The notes below the pieces were generated by a model, which saw only the letters and a program-made list of their open reading frames with translations, ran no database searches and was not told where the DNA came from. A DNA stretch of 64,000 bases from Pseudoglutamicibacter cumminsii (GTDB taxonomy: Bacteria; Actinomycetota; Actinomycetes; Actinomycetales; Micrococcaceae): assembly GCF_016907775.1 (NCBI RefSeq), contig NZ_JAFBCO010000001.1, positions 186,001 to 250,000 of the forward strand. The letters run 5' to 3'. A program made the position numbers and the translations under genes. This document shows positions 17,500 to 25,234 of the stretch, piece by piece (positions within the stretch are counted from its first letter, which is position 1; every line of letters begins with the position of its first letter).

Positions 17500-18270
17500 A
17501 TGACAACGCAAGAAACACGCACCGTATCCGCGTTCTCCCAGTGGGTCGCGCTCGCTAAAGCAGAATTCACGCTGTTGCGACGCAACACCGTACAAGTCAT
17601 GTATGCGATCGCGCTACCACTCGCCGTCCCGCTGCTGTTCATCCCGTTGGCAAACAACGCGGAAATGGATGAGCAGCTCGGCATGGTCGTGGCTCTCATC
17701 CTCGCCATCGGGCTCGTATTCGTCTCCTACTACAACACGCTTTCAGCCGCCGTGAATCGGCGTGAAGAACAAGTGCTGACACGGCTGCGAGCCGGCGAAG
17801 TGGGGGACAGCACCATCCTGACTTCCCTCGTCACCCCAGGGCTCTTCCTCGGACTCGTCATGTCAGTGGGCATGTTCGCCGTCGCGATCGCGGCCCTCGA
17901 CCTGCCCATCCCCACCAACATTTCTTTGCTTGCCGCGTGCGTCATCGTGACTGTGGTGTTGTTCCTGCTAGCGGGGCTAGCAACAGCGATCTACACCCGC
18001 ACCCCGGAGTCCGCACAGATCACATCGTTGCCAGTCATCATGGTGCTCACGATCGGCCCAAGCCTCCTCACCATGCGCAGCCTCATGAACGACACGCTCG
18101 CAACCATCACCGAATACGTCCCCACCACAGCGATGGCCGACGTCATGGCAACCGCCTGGTTCGGCGGCGACATCGCGGACGCAACGAAGCCGATGCTGAT
18201 CCTTATCGGCTGGGTTGCGGCTACCGCTATGATCGTTGCAACAAAGTTCCGCTGGTCCAGGAGAGGGTAA
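17500..18270 (+). CDS. ABC-2 type exporter permease
   Basis: A 256-residue membrane protein with a cytoplasmic N-terminus (FSQWVALAKAEFTLLRRN) and six predicted helices, the usual DrrB/ABC-2 layout. ATG 17500 follows GGAGAGCACA; an upstream TTG at 17488 is in frame but sits on the ribosome site. It pairs with the ATPase before it to form the exporter. The kinase gene starts immediately after the stop. Confidence 0.88.
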   Translation: MTTQETRTVSAFSQWVALAKAEFTLLRRNTVQVMYAIALPLAVPLLFIPLANNAEMDEQLGMVVALILAIGLVFVSYYNTLSAAVNRREEQVLTRLRAGEVGDSTILTSLVTPGLFLGLVMSVGMFAVAIAALDLPIPTNISLLAACVIVTVVLFLLAGLATAIYTRTPESAQITSLPVIMVLTIGPSLLTMRSLMNDTLATITEYVPTTAMADVMATAWFGGDIADATKPMLILIGWVAATAMIVATKFRWSRRG

Positions 18271-19404
18271 ATGTGGCGCTTCCGCCCCGTCGAATCTTTC
18301 GAGCTTGACCGGACCCAGCGTGCCTACCGCACATACCAATGGACACTAGTCATAGCGGCACCAGTCCTCACCGCCATGTCCTGGTGGCTGTACGTGTACC
18401 CTCAACACCTCGAGGCAGCTACAAACGCCCCGGTCTACGCCGCGATCGCTATCCAGGCGATCATCGCGGGCATCATCTACGGCGGCTGGATCTTGAAGGG
18501 CATCGACCTGCGCTCCTCGTGGGGCCAAGCCGTTGCCCTTCTCGTCCCGGTCGGGATTGCACCGCTCGCGTTCATGTTGGCGGGCGCTCCCCAAGCGATC
18601 CCCGCGGGAATGATCGCCGCGTTTCTCTCGGCGTCTTCCCTCGTCACCTCCTTGGGGCCGATGTGGGCAGGCATCGTCCCCATGGGCACCGTACTCGCCT
18701 ACACCGTCGCCATCGACGCCCCTGCCCCGATGTATTTCACCTTCATCGTCTACGCGGCGGCCTTGTGGGTGACGTTCAAGTCCTCGGTCTGGTACCTCGA
18801 TATCATGCGAGCTACGGAGGAGACAGCGCAGGCCCAAACCACGATGCGGTTGGCGGAAGAACGGCTACGCTTCGCCGCGGATCTGCACGACATCATGGGG
18901 CAACGTTTGGCCGCGATCTCACTGCAGGCGCAGACGGCCGGGCAACTGGCGCGGCAAGGTGGCGATCCGTCGGCGCCGATCGAAGCGATCGTCGACCTGG
19001 CTGATCAGTCGATGACGGACATGCGGGCGATGGTCACCACATACCAAGTTCCCGAGTGGAGCGCCGAGCTTGCCGGCGCAATCTCCTTGCTCAAGGCGAG
19101 CGGCGCACGCGTCACCGTGACGGGCAAACCACCGGCCACCATGGAACAGGAAGCCGCCTATATCATCCGTGAAGCGACTACCAACATCCTCAAGCATTCC
19201 AACGCGACTGACGTTTCCGTCGTGCTTGACGGCGCCGGCATGAAGGTCTCCAACAACGGAGTCGATGCGGCCGATACGGGGCGCGGCTGGACTGGGTTGG
19301 CGGCGTTGCAACGCCGCCTCTCCCCGACCACGCTCTCGGCGGAAACAGTGGACGACACGTTCATACTCTCGGCAGAGTGGAACCAGAATGAACGTGATGT
19401 GTAA
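18271..19404 (+). CDS. Membrane sensor histidine kinase (HisKA_3 / NarL-type partner)
   Basis: A 377-residue kinase. About five to six hydrophobic helices occupy residues 20-180 with little extracellular loop, suggesting a stimulus in the membrane. The dimerisation domain has the phospho-acceptor His in FAADLHDIMGQRLAAIS near residue 208, and the HATPase domain shows EATTNILKHSN and GRGWTGLAALQRRL. It lies between the exporter and the regulator, as in cell-envelope-stress or antibiotic-sensing detoxification operons. The start ATG follows GGAGAGGGTAA. Confidence 0.9.
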   Translation: MWRFRPVESFELDRTQRAYRTYQWTLVIAAPVLTAMSWWLYVYPQHLEAATNAPVYAAIAIQAIIAGIIYGGWILKGIDLRSSWGQAVALLVPVGIAPLAFMLAGAPQAIPAGMIAAFLSASSLVTSLGPMWAGIVPMGTVLAYTVAIDAPAPMYFTFIVYAAALWVTFKSSVWYLDIMRATEETAQAQTTMRLAEERLRFAADLHDIMGQRLAAISLQAQTAGQLARQGGDPSAPIEAIVDLADQSMTDMRAMVTTYQVPEWSAELAGAISLLKASGARVTVTGKPPATMEQEAAYIIREATTNILKHSNATDVSVVLDGAGMKVSNNGVDAADTGRGWTGLAALQRRLSPTTLSAETVDDTFILSAEWNQNERDV

Positions 19405-19427
19405 GGGAAGCAGGCCGGGTAGGAATC

Positions 19428-20030
19428 ATGATTAAGCTCGCGCTCGTTGACGACGAGGCCATTGTGCGTTCAGCGCTGGCTTCGCTGTTGTCCCTCAATG
19501 AAGATCTCACCGTCGTTGCTGAGTACGCTTCCGGGGAGGAAGCGGTCGAGAACATGGATGGGGTGGATGTCGCGATCCTCGACCTGCAGCTGGGCGGGAT
19601 CGACGGGATCGAGACCGCTCAAACGCTCATGGCGAGCGGGGCTGCGGCCGCGACGATGATCCTCACTTCGCACGCAAGGCCCGGCTACTTGAAGAAGGCG
19701 CTCGAGGCGGGCGTGCGCGGGTTCCTGCCGAAGAATGCACGCGCCGAGGACCTTGTGCGTGCCATAACCGAGGTCCACGCCGGTAAGCGGGCGATCGACC
19801 CCGCGTTGGCGGCGGACACGATCGCCGCCGGGGATTCCCCGCTGACTGCACGGGAGTCCGATGTGCTTGAGCTCGCGGCGCTCGGCCTGCCGGTGCACGA
19901 CATCGCGGTGCGTGCCCACCTCGCCGACGGGACAGTACGGAACTATCTTTCCAACATCCAGATCAAACTCGGCGCGAGGTCCAAGCATGAAGCTGCGGAG
20001 ATCGCGCGCCGCAACGGCTGGATCGGGTGA
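19428..20030 (+). CDS. LuxR/NarL-family response regulator
   Basis: A 200-residue regulator. The receiver domain has acidic residues Asp8/Asp9, the phosphorylation site Asp52 (AILDLQ), Thr in MILTS and Lys in FLPKN. A C-terminal LuxR-type HTH runs from LTARESDVLELAALG to NYLSNIQIKLGARSK. It is the partner of the kinase encoded 23 bp upstream and the likely binder of the TGTCATCG repeats before the operon. Confidence 0.92.
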   Translation: MIKLALVDDEAIVRSALASLLSLNEDLTVVAEYASGEEAVENMDGVDVAILDLQLGGIDGIETAQTLMASGAAAATMILTSHARPGYLKKALEAGVRGFLPKNARAEDLVRAITEVHAGKRAIDPALAADTIAAGDSPLTARESDVLELAALGLPVHDIAVRAHLADGTVRNYLSNIQIKLGARSKHEAAEIARRNGWIG

Positions 20031-20060
20031 CTCGTACAAACAATGCAAAGGAGCACAACC

Positions 20061-20414
20061 ATGAGTGAGTCCACACCAGAACCTACCGGCAAGCTAGGTT
20101 ACGTCGAGAACCTCGCCCAACACGTCGACTACTCCCCGGGCGCCACCGCCTCAAAGAAAGTCCTGAGCGCTGAGGGCGTGAACGTGGTGTTGTTCGCGTT
20201 CGACGAGGGGCAAGAACTAACCGAACATACTGCTGCGATGCCCGTTATTGTGCAAGCTCTTGAAGGCGAATTGGAGGTCACCGGCGACGGCGAAACCGTG
20301 ACGCTGCGCCCTGGCGGCCTGGTTCACTTCACCACGCGCCTCCCGCACGCCGTCAAAGCGCTCACCAAAGCAAAAATGGCGCTGTATATGCTGAACCGGC
20401 CCGCATCGAAATAA
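20061..20414 (+). CDS. Small cupin-domain protein
   Basis: A 117-residue single-domain cupin: FDEGQELTEHTAAMPVIVQALEGE gives the first cupin motif and VTLRPGGLVHFTTRLPHAVKA the second. Metal-ligand His residues are present. ATG 20061 is chosen because AAGGAG lies before it. It follows the regulator by 30 bp and may be part of the operon. Cupins of this size are sensors, isomerases or metal-binding proteins; no substrate can be given. Confidence 0.85.
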   Translation: MSESTPEPTGKLGYVENLAQHVDYSPGATASKKVLSAEGVNVVLFAFDEGQELTEHTAAMPVIVQALEGELEVTGDGETVTLRPGGLVHFTTRLPHAVKALTKAKMALYMLNRPASK

Positions 20415-20425
20415 GCGCGGGTTAG

Positions 20426-20746
20426 GGATCAAAAGCGGCCAAGGACGCGAACAATGCCACAGCATCGGCAAAAAAGCTTTTCCCTAAATCACTGCATAAT
20501 GGCAAGGGAGATGCGTACCGTCACTGTTACTGGAATGCCTTGATGACCATCAGCATCGGTGAGAATGGTGCCATGAAGATTGCTTCAAATCACGAAGCGG
20601 TTCGTAACGGACCGGCCCGTGAAAAGAAGATGGACCTAGCCAACAACAAGACTGGTCGATCGGTAGGCAAGGCACAAAAAACAGCTTCAAAGAGCAGTGT
20701 TAAGTGCAAGTCTTTGGCCAACCAGAACAAGCTGGTTACCCTCTAA
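20426..20746 (+). pseudogene. DUF6973-like domain fragment without a start
   Basis: An open frame of about 106 codons from the stop at 20423-20425 to 20746 encodes KKLFPKSLHNGKGDAYRHC, YWNALMT, NGPAREKKMDLANNKTGRSVG and CKSLANQNKLVTL. This pattern (HNG.GDA.RHC.W and D.ANN..GR..G) resembles the DUF6973 family found at the ends of secreted or polymorphic-toxin-like proteins; the family name is from memory. No start codon or signal peptide precedes the conserved part. The only starts (TTG 20540, ATG 20543) fall inside the domain. It begins 12 bp after the cupin gene and looks like a 5'-truncated piece. Confidence 0.5.
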
Positions 20747-20764
20747 AAATCATTGAATGCGAGC

Positions 20765-21226
20765 ATGAAAACTACTAAACGACTGTCTTTGAAAATTATC
20801 CCTGTGACTGCTCTGACCGTGCTGATGGCTGGTTGCGCTACGCAAGGTTCATACGAGGAAACGCTGATTTCTGAGGCGAAGCCTGGTAAAACTGTGAAAC
20901 TTCCGCAGCAGGATTCGCCCATAGAATCTTGGGAAGGTGTTGCAGTGGTGTGCCCGTATTCCTCGGCTTCTGCAGATCTGCCTGCCCCTATGAAAAACGT
21001 GGTGGATCAGTTGGATGCTGACTCCGGGGACCAGCGACAGTGGTTGGTCTTTGGACAAGGAAATGATGCCCAGGCGGTTGAGTTGAGCCGTTCGAAGGTT
21101 GATTTCTGCTCTGGAAAGACAGACTATGTGAAGGCGTTCCCGGCCGATCAGCAATGGTCAGTACAGGAAGGCCCTGAAGGAACCATGGAGTTGTCTCCTA
21201 CTAATTCTCAGGGATCTTCCTCATAG
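20765..21226 (+). CDS. Small lipoprotein of unknown function
   Basis: A 153-residue precursor. The signal peptide (MKTTKRLSLKIIPVTALTVLMAGC) ends in a clear lipobox MAGC with Cys near residue 24, so the mature protein is membrane-anchored outside the cell. The rest contains two further Cys (VVCPYSS, VDFCSGKTDY) that could form a disulfide. I do not recognise the family. It follows the DUF6973-like fragment by 18 bp, and the two may once have formed a secreted protein plus its lipoprotein partner. A terminator follows. Confidence 0.7.
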   Translation: MKTTKRLSLKIIPVTALTVLMAGCATQGSYEETLISEAKPGKTVKLPQQDSPIESWEGVAVVCPYSSASADLPAPMKNVVDQLDADSGDQRQWLVFGQGNDAQAVELSRSKVDFCSGKTDYVKAFPADQQWSVQEGPEGTMELSPTNSQGSSS

Positions 21227-21247
21227 GGGTCTTCCCGTTCGTTTGAA

Positions 21248-21285
21248 AAAGGCTGCCAGTGAGCAATAGCTCTTTGGCAGCCTTT
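21248..21285. terminator. Hairpin terminator after the lipoprotein gene
   Basis: AAAGGCTGCCA and TGGCAGCCTTT form a perfect 11-bp stem around a 16-base loop. The A/T ends let it act as a terminator in both directions. Confidence 0.65.
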
Positions 21286-21416
21286 GAGGTGTCCCAGGTT
21301 TTGTTCCGTTTGAGTAGATGGGAATATCTGGGATATGCCAAAGAAATTTGACCAAGATGCCAAGGATCGCGTGGTCCGACTTGTTGAGGATCGCATCTTG
21401 GCAGAGAACCTTTCTA
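21286..21416 (+). pseudogene. IS3-family element left end with truncated orfA
   Basis: An insertion-sequence end (TGAGGTGTCCCAGGTTTTGT, from about 21285) leads to an ATG at 21335 encoding MPKKFDQDAKDRVVRLVEDR and about eight more residues, the start of an IS3-type OrfA. At 21417 it is cut by the end of another IS3-type element. The remainder of this IS was not found in the window. It is the outermost of three nested insertions. Confidence 0.75.
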
Positions 21417-21447
21417 TGAGGCGCCCTGGGTTTGGTGGAGACTCAGC

Positions 21448-21528
21448 TCATTTGATTTCTACCAGTTCTTTGGCGCTGGTAACCCCAGCATAGAACTTTT
21501 CTTCATGCTCGAGCGTTCGCACCATCCG
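21448..21528 (-). pseudogene. IS3 OrfA/OrfB remnant, distal half
   Basis: On the minus strand this continues the frame broken by IS256: RMVRTL, then EHEEKFYAGVTSAKELVEIK and a TGA at 21448. The last part resembles the usual C-terminus of IS3 OrfB proteins, so an internal deletion has joined OrfA directly to OrfB. The proximal half lies at 22973-23041. Confidence 0.6.
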
Positions 21529-22972
21529 AGTAGTGCCCCATAGAGTGGTGTAACTCGGTGGCCGAGATCGTCTCCGACTTCGTGTCGTTGTCGGATGTAG
21601 AGCGGCCACCGCGTGATCCTTCGAGTCAACCTTCCAAAGAATCCTCGAACGGAGTCATCACGATGACCGCACCCCATATTGTCGACCCTGCCGGCCTGCT
21701 GGGCCAAGCCCTCGCCGATGCATCACCGGATCTGATGCGCGAGCTGCTGCAGACCATGATCAACGCCCTGCTTTCCGCCGACGCCGACAGCGTGTGCGGG
21801 GCCGAATGGAACGCCCGCTCCGAGCAGCGGACGAATCGCCGCAACGGCTACCGCCAGCGCCCGCTGGACACCCGCGTCGGCACGATCGATGTCGCCGTCC
21901 CGAAGCTGCGCCAGGGCTCGTATTTCCCGGAGTGGCTGCTCGAGCGCCGCAAGCGGGCCGAGTCCGCCCTGATCACGGTCGTGGCGGACTGCTACCTCGC
22001 TGGTGTGTCCACCCGCCGGATGGACAAGCTCGTCAAGACGCTCGGCATCCACGCCCTGTCGAAATCCCAGGTCTCGCGCATGGCCGCCGACCTCGACGAG
22101 CAGGTCGCCGCGTTCCGCCACCGACGTCTGGACGAGGCCGGGCCGTTCACGTTCGTCACCGCTGATGCGCTGGCGATCAAGGTCCGCGAGAACAAGCAGG
22201 TCGTCAAAGCCTCGGTGCTGCTGGCCACCGGCGTCAACGGTGACGGCCACCGCGAGGTCCTGGGCATGCAAGTCGCCACCAGCGAGACGAAGGCCTCGTG
22301 GAACACCTTCTTCGCCGACCTGGTGGCCCGTGGCCTGGGCGGAGTGCGGCTGGTGACCTCCGATGCCCACGCCGGGCTGGTGGAGGCGATCGCGGCACAC
22401 CTGCCCGGGGCCGCCTGGCAGCGCTGCCGCACCCACTACGCCGCCAACCTCATGGCCGTGTGCCCCAAGTCCATGTGGCCGGCGGTGAAGGCGATGTTGC
22501 ACAGCGTGTACGACCAGCCCACCGCATCGGCCGTGCACGAGCAGTTCGACCGCCTGCTGGAGTACACCGACAGCAGGCTGCCCGAGGTTGCTGACCACCT
22601 CGGCGATGCCCGTGAGGACCTGCTCGCCTTCACCGGGTTCCCCGACGATGTGTGGCGGCAGATCTGGTCCAACAACCCCACCGAACGTCTCAACCGGGAG
22701 ATCCGCCGCCGCACCGACGTGGTCGGGATCTTCCCGAACCGGGATGCCATCGTTCGCCTCGTCGGCGCCGTCCTGGCCGAGCAGACCGACGAATGGGCCG
22801 AAGGCCGCCGCTACCTCGGTCTCGAAGTCCTCAGCCGCTGCCGACTCACCCTGACCACCGACCCCGCCACCAGCTCGCCGACGGAGGTGAGCACCGACGA
22901 CCTGATGCAACTACCCGCCTGACCACCCACGAAGGATCACCATTCAGTTACACCACTTCCAGGGGCTTGACC
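21529..22972 (+). mobile_element. IS256-family insertion sequence, intact
   Basis: The ends form 27-bp imperfect inverted repeats that share GTGGTGTAACT in their inner part. A 9-bp target duplication, CACCATCCG, flanks the element at 21520-21528 and 22973-22981, within the 8-9 bp usual for IS256. The uninterrupted target is seen in the related IS3 copy at about 25100. The transposase gene is full length, so the element may be active. Confidence 0.9.
21663..22922 (+). CDS. IS256-family transposase
   Basis: A 419-residue mutator-type transposase of normal length. The N-terminus carries AEWNARSEQRTNRRNGYR, and the catalytic core carries FVTADALAIKV (first Asp), LVTSDAHAGL (second Asp) and the terminal block NNPTERLNREIRRRTDVVG with the Glu. 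The start at 21663 follows GGAG by eight bases; a GTG at 21558 is in frame but less likely. No frameshift is seen. Confidence 0.93.
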   Translation: MTAPHIVDPAGLLGQALADASPDLMRELLQTMINALLSADADSVCGAEWNARSEQRTNRRNGYRQRPLDTRVGTIDVAVPKLRQGSYFPEWLLERRKRAESALITVVADCYLAGVSTRRMDKLVKTLGIHALSKSQVSRMAADLDEQVAAFRHRRLDEAGPFTFVTADALAIKVRENKQVVKASVLLATGVNGDGHREVLGMQVATSETKASWNTFFADLVARGLGGVRLVTSDAHAGLVEAIAAHLPGAAWQRCRTHYAANLMAVCPKSMWPAVKAMLHSVYDQPTASAVHEQFDRLLEYTDSRLPEVADHLGDAREDLLAFTGFPDDVWRQIWSNNPTERLNREIRRRTDVVGIFPNRDAIVRLVGAVLAEQTDEWAEGRRYLGLEVLSRCRLTLTTDPATSSPTEVSTDDLMQLPA

Positions 22973-23041
22973 CACCATCCGGACCGCCGCAGCCTTCTCC
23001 TCAGTGGAATAGCGGCGTCCCTTGTTCTTGTGTTGGACCAT
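22973..23041 (-). pseudogene. IS3 OrfA remnant, proximal half
   Basis: From the ATG at 23039-23041 the minus strand reads MVQHKNKGRRYSTEEKAAAV and RMV, then meets the IS256 end. It is nearly identical to the start of the OrfA fused to the amidase domain at 25172. The frame resumes at 21528. Confidence 0.7.
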
Positions 23042-23097
23042 GGCTCCATTCTCGTTCCATAACTCTGGAGCCTCCACCAAACCCAGGGCGCTTCACT

Positions 23098-24267
23098 TTA
23101 CGGCCTCACTGCAAATCCCCTAAAGAAGAGACCGCTACTGATTTTTGCCGGATCGTCATCCAGCACGACCCGCCCCACTTCTTCGCCGGTGGACCGGTCA
23201 TAACGCAAAATTCTGTACGGAGAACCATCATTATTATCTGCCATGACGACAACCTCAGTATCAGTGAAGATCGCCTCGGATGAAGCGGAATTATCGCTAT
23301 ATCCTTCAACGCTAAATTTGCGTTCCGTATGTCCCGTCTTGATGTCCGTGGACATGATCGAATTCTTAACCCCGTACCACTCAAGCTTTCCGTCCTTCAG
23401 CGACTGACGGGTTACTTGAGGTCGGTCTGTACCATCTTCACTGATCAAAGGCTCGGTCACTTCATCTGAGCTCAGGGCCTTGCTCTCATACTTACCGGTC
23501 TTGGTGTCCCAAATCGATAAAACGGGCTTAGCAGCAACATCCAATCCACCTCGTCTCTCGTCAGAGATGTAGTAGATCTTTCCATTAAGGCATGGCGCAT
23601 CATTGAGTACCTCGCCCTCTCTAGCCTGAGTACTGCTGCCGACAACTTTCTCCTTGCCATCGTTCGTGCCAGTTAATTGGCTGAGAACCATGGGCTCTGT
23701 ATCAGGATCACCCGTCTTCGAATATGGACCGGTAGCCAAACCTATCCCGAAGACCTCCCCCTCGCACTGAGCAGCAATGAAATAGCTACCTTCAACTTCG
23801 GCTAGAGAGCTTCCGGAACTGGTGGTGGTCACAACCTGAGTCGTATACCCGACGTCGCTGAAGCCCAGATTATAAAGTCCCACTACAGTATCCGGCGTGG
23901 TGGCAAGCATGGCGTATTGGCTGTCCGTTTTTGCATTCTCAAAACTCTTCATGCCGTTACCATCAAGTAAATAGTCGGTCTTCATATCACTGAAGAACAA
24001 CCCCTTCTCAGTCCACGCCATCGAGCACATGTCCATGCCCCAGGTCTGCACTTCTGAAAAAGCACCATCGTCGTTTACCAGCAAAACCTTTCCGTCTAGG
24101 CTTTTCCCATCCATGTCACGGCTCTGAGCACTGAAGCACAGTGCGTACGCGGCCTCGCCTAGAGCCTCGGTTTTTTGGGATGAGGGATCAGCTGGTGAAC
24201 AGCTAACCAGGGTAAAAACAGTGGCCGACACTGCCGCTGCGGCGATGATACGACGTCCGTGAATCAT
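23098..24267 (-). CDS. Secreted lipoprotein of unknown function
   Basis: A 389-residue precursor starting at the ATG in 24265-24267. The signal (MIHGRRIIAAAAVSATVFTLVSC) ends in a lipobox VSC, giving a lipid-anchored extracellular protein. The remainder is Asp/Ser/Thr-rich and suggests short beta repeats (KVLLVNDDGAFSEVQTWG, PVLSIWDTKTGKYESK, YRILRYDRSTGEEVGRVVL), like a WD/PQQ-type propeller, which is inferred. The stop codon lies two bases from the end of an IS3 element. I do not recognise a precise family. Confidence 0.7.
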   Translation of the reverse strand: MIHGRRIIAAAAVSATVFTLVSCSPADPSSQKTEALGEAAYALCFSAQSRDMDGKSLDGKVLLVNDDGAFSEVQTWGMDMCSMAWTEKGLFFSDMKTDYLLDGNGMKSFENAKTDSQYAMLATTPDTVVGLYNLGFSDVGYTTQVVTTTSSGSSLAEVEGSYFIAAQCEGEVFGIGLATGPYSKTGDPDTEPMVLSQLTGTNDGKEKVVGSSTQAREGEVLNDAPCLNGKIYYISDERRGGLDVAAKPVLSIWDTKTGKYESKALSSDEVTEPLISEDGTDRPQVTRQSLKDGKLEWYGVKNSIMSTDIKTGHTERKFSVEGYSDNSASSEAIFTDTEVVVMADNNDGSPYRILRYDRSTGEEVGRVVLDDDPAKISSGLFFRGFAVRP

Positions 24268-24341
24268 GAATGTTCCATTCTGATACAGAGTTTGGGCCGG
24301 CCCAATCTTAGGCCGGCCCAAATACTAGTTTTCCAGTACGT

Positions 24342-25172
24342 TTAGAGGGTCTTGTACGTCACTGTCTTTGAGGAATCCTTAATGTTGTAAGGATAAACGC
24401 CAGGACCTCCGTTGCCGTCCAGATCAATCCCCGTCGCCGCCTTGTAGGCCGCCCACACCAACTGCGAACAATTCATCGTCGAACCGGTCGTCGACTTGTT
24501 CACGGCAAAATTGAAGTTATATCCCTTGCCGCGCAATTTGTTGAAGGCATAGTTAGCAGCCTTACCTCTATTGGTCGATGTAGTCCTAACGTACTGCTTC
24601 ACCGCGCCCTTGCCTACCTTCACCTTGTTGGCTGCGATCGATCGGCTCTTCTTTCCGGCCCCGGGAGCTTCCACGATGGTTGCGGTTGAGTAGTAAATGC
24701 CTGTGTGGCCATGCTGAACGAAAAACGTCGAAGCAGGAGAGACGAAAATATCACCCTTACGCTTCGCAGAACCCAAGGTAACGGTACCGCTGCCCCCGCT
24801 ACTGCTGCGGGCCGAAGCAACGCTTCGATCAGCCAGAGAATCGACCGATTTCGCTTCCCGCACCGAAGCCTTACTCTCGGACAAAGCCCGATTAAAGATT
24901 TCATTCGCGCGCTTGAGTTCACGCACCTCTTGTTCAAGTTCTCGCATACGTGTCTGCTCGTCGGTCGTCACCCCAGCTTTCACACCGTCATCGATGTCAG
25001 CTTGACGCACCCAGGAGCGCACTGACTCGACACCATAACCGAGTTGCTCAGCCACCCGCGAGGTCGTTCCTTGGCTCGTACCGAGCTCGGCGCGGAGCGT
25101 TCGCACCATCCGGACCGCCGCAGCCTTCTCCTCAGTGGAATAGCGGCGTCCCTTGTTCATGTGTTGGACCAT
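24342..25172 (-). CDS. Transposase OrfA fused in frame to a permuted papain-like (NlpC/YiiX) amidase domain
   Basis: A 276-residue frame. Residues 1-93 are an IS3 OrfA: HTH (VAEQLGYGVESVRSWVRQ) and zipper (MRELEQEVRELKRANEIF). After a Ser/Ala-rich linker, residues about 140-276 form a permuted NlpC/P60-like domain with the catalytic His in QHGHTGIYYSTATIVEA and the Cys in STMNCSQLVWAAYK, followed by GIDLDGNGGPGVYPYNI. Such enzymes cleave peptidoglycan peptides or related amides outside the cell, but no signal peptide remains, so the present product would stay cytosolic. The most likely origin is an IS insertion and deletion that replaced the amidase 5' end. ATG 25172 is used; 25160 is an alternative. 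Confidence 0.75.
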   Translation of the reverse strand: MVQHMNKGRRYSTEEKAAAVRMVRTLRAELGTSQGTTSRVAEQLGYGVESVRSWVRQADIDDGVKAGVTTDEQTRMRELEQEVRELKRANEIFNRALSESKASVREAKSVDSLADRSVASARSSSGGSGTVTLGSAKRKGDIFVSPASTFFVQHGHTGIYYSTATIVEAPGAGKKSRSIAANKVKVGKGAVKQYVRTTSTNRGKAANYAFNKLRGKGYNFNFAVNKSTTGSTMNCSQLVWAAYKAATGIDLDGNGGPGVYPYNIKDSSKTVTYKTL

Positions 25173-25226
25173 GGCTCCATTCTCGTTCCATAACTCTGGA
25201 GCCTCCACCAAACCCAGGCCGCTTCA
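24894..25226 (-). mobile_element. IS3-family element remnant (copy 2): right end and orfA part
   Basis: The minus-strand end TGAAGCGGCCTGGGTTTGGT at 25226 and the following 120 bp are nearly identical to the region ending at 23095. Both copies point the same way and lie about 2.1 kb apart as direct repeats around the lipoprotein and amidase genes. OrfB and the left end are gone. Confidence 0.75.
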
Positions 25227-25234
25227 GTTAGAGG

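Larger units (their letters stand above)
21417..23095 (-). mobile_element. Internally deleted IS3-family element (copy 1), itself interrupted by IS256
   Basis: Matching ends of about 24 bp face each other: TGAGGCGCCCTGGGTTTGGT at 21417 on the plus strand and TGAAGCGCCCTGGGTTTGGT at 23095 on the minus strand. Removing the IS256 element (21529-22972 plus one target copy) leaves only about 225 bp, containing the first residues of OrfA fused to the last residues of OrfB. It is therefore a MITE-like deletion derivative that can move only if a full copy supplies transposase. Confidence 0.75.

Noticed and set aside
21723-22910. A 395-residue minus-strand frame
   Set aside because: Antisense shadow of the IS256 transposase.
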